Below, piece by piece: positions 6,185-6,711 of a stretch of 6,711 bases of DNA. Made by a program: the position numbers and the translations under genes. The notes beneath the pieces are model-generated. The model saw nothing but the letters and a program-made list of their open reading frames with translations. It had not been told where the DNA came from and did no database searches. The stretch is from the NCBI GenBank assembly GCA_016649675.1, contig JAENXG010000132.1, positions 1 to 6,711 on the forward strand. Reading direction: 5' to 3'. The stretch is from Methyloceanibacter sp. Its GTDB lineage: Bacteria > Pseudomonadota > Alphaproteobacteria > Rhizobiales > Methyloligellaceae. Numbering within the stretch: position 1 is the stretch's first letter; each line of letters opens with the position of its first letter.

Positions 6185-6559
6185 CTACCGTGCCTCGCCG
6201 ATGAATTGCTTGACCGTGTCGAGGAACATCGTGACCGAGATCGGCTTCGAGATGTAGGCCTCGCAGCCGCCTTCGCGGATGCGCTCCTCGTCACCCTTCA
6301 TGGCAAAGGCAGTGACGGCGACCACCGGGATCTGGCGGAGCTGATCGTCCTCCTTCAGCCATTTGGTCACTTCGAGCCCCGACACCTCGGGAAGCTGAAT
6401 GTCCATGAGGATGAGGTCGGGACGGTGCTCGCGGGCGAGCGCCAAGGCCTCCATGCCGTTCCGCGTCTGGATCGTCTTGTAGCCATGGGCGTCAAGGAGG
6501 TCGTGGAAGAGCTTCATGTTCAGCTCATTGTCCTCGACGATCAGAACGGTCTTCGTCAT
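6185..6559 (-). CDS. divK: DivK single-domain response regulator
   Basis: Essential cell-cycle signalling protein in Caulobacter and relatives: a stand-alone receiver phosphorylated by DivJ and dephosphorylated by PleC that, through DivL and CckA, lowers CtrA activity. The 124 residues from MTKTVLIVEDNELNMKLF to FIGEAR form one receiver domain with no output domain. Key residues are all present: acidic Glu9/Asp10, phosphoacceptor Asp53 in LMDIQLPEVSG, Thr83 in AVTAFAMKGDEER, and Lys105 in AYISKPISV. The AFAMKGDEERIREGGCEAYISKP block is very typical of DivK. The start at 6559 matches the usual family N-terminus, but its ribosome site is weak (GAGGG only 2 bases away, GGGG at 9). The frame stays open upstream to ATG 6655, which has a much better site and would add 32 residues. 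It is transcribed just ahead of pleD. Confidence 0.94.
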   Translation of the reverse strand: MTKTVLIVEDNELNMKLFHDLLDAHGYKTIQTRNGMEALALAREHRPDLILMDIQLPEVSGLEVTKWLKEDDQLRQIPVVAVTAFAMKGDEERIREGGCEAYISKPISVTMFLDTVKQFIGEAR

Positions 6560-6661
6560 TGCCCTCGGCCCCGGCGATTCGGTCGGCGTATGATCGACGA
6601 TCTCGCGGTAATGCGCCATGACACTCGGAGCCGGCCTGACCCTCCAAAACATCATGGCTCG

Positions 6662-6669
6662 CTCCCTCC
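6662..6669 (-). promoter_or_regulatory. strong Shine-Dalgarno-like site upstream of divK
   Basis: On the leftward strand GGAGGGAG ends 6 bases before the ATG at 6655 (GGAGG itself is 9 bases away), the best ribosome site near divK. It is in the right place for an extended DivK or for translation of a leader that runs in frame into DivK. Confidence 0.45.
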
Positions 6670-6691
6670 ACCTCGGATCGCCGATTTCACC

Positions 6692-6707
6692 GTAAACCTG
6701 TAACTAA
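6692..6707 (-). promoter_or_regulatory. degenerate CtrA-box-like sequence upstream of divK
   Basis: On the leftward strand TTAG-TTACAGG-TTTAC resembles the CtrA box TTAA-N7-TTAAC, with the correct 7-base spacing and two mismatches. In Caulobacter, divK transcription depends on CtrA, which makes the position reasonable. The match is weak, and the rest of the promoter lies beyond the right edge. Confidence 0.22.
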
Positions 6708-6711
6708 ACTC

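Noticed and set aside
6178..6294. 39-residue N-terminal extension of pleD reaching into divK
   Set aside because: It is Ser/Arg low-complexity from an out-of-frame reading of divK; REC homology and family length support the start at 6177.
5149..6703. Long + strand open frames opposite pleD and divK (151, 188 and 257 codons)
   Set aside because: These are antisense shadows caused by high GC content; pleD and divK on the other strand are certain and explain the frames.
1..6711. Mobile element, CRISPR array, tRNA or rRNA gene, or defence system
   Set aside because: I found no transposase, integrase, spacer-repeat array or structural RNA gene; the genes are standard core genes in a common order.

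Overview
The window is a GC-rich (roughly two-thirds GC by eye) stretch of conserved chromosomal core from an alphaproteobacterium, most probably a member of the Hyphomicrobiales (Rhizobiales). Three things point there: the adjacent divK and pleD cell-cycle signalling genes, the cysteine-free type of ribosomal protein L33, and the gene order topA, rnr, DUF983, rpmG facing pleD and divK, which from general knowledge is common in that order. I cannot name the genus.

Bases 1-4322 form a rightward block on the + strand. It starts with the 3' part of topA (DNA topoisomerase I; its active-site half lies outside the window). Next comes a complete rnr (RNase R, with all four catalytic aspartates), then a small membrane protein of the DUF983 family with a four-cysteine zinc-ribbon-like head, and then rpmG (50S ribosomal protein L33, 55 residues). 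The gaps are short (44, 53 and 48 bases with the starts chosen here), so the genes could be co-transcribed, although weak internal promoter-like sequences precede DUF983 and rpmG.

Bases 4323-4803 hold no convincing gene. This is the convergent space between rpmG and pleD. Its left part is GC-rich with small hairpins and an 11-base direct repeat. Its right part (about 4570-4690) is an AT-richer island with an inverted repeat. No strong terminator with a T-run is visible for either side.

Bases 4804-6711 form a leftward block: divK (single-domain response regulator) followed 7 bases later by pleD (REC-REC-GGDEF diguanylate cyclase), evidently one operon. In Caulobacter, DivK works with the DivJ and PleC kinases to control CtrA, and PleD is phosphorylated by the same kinases to make cyclic di-GMP, so the pair couples cell-cycle polarity to c-di-GMP. 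The promoter region of divK runs off the right edge.

I found no new biological system. The points worth checking are start-site questions (a possible CTG start for rnr overlapping the topA stop, and a possible 32-residue N-terminal extension of DivK with a strong ribosome binding site), a 21-base tandem repeat encoding the basic tail of RNase R, and unexplained repeats in the convergent intergenic space.
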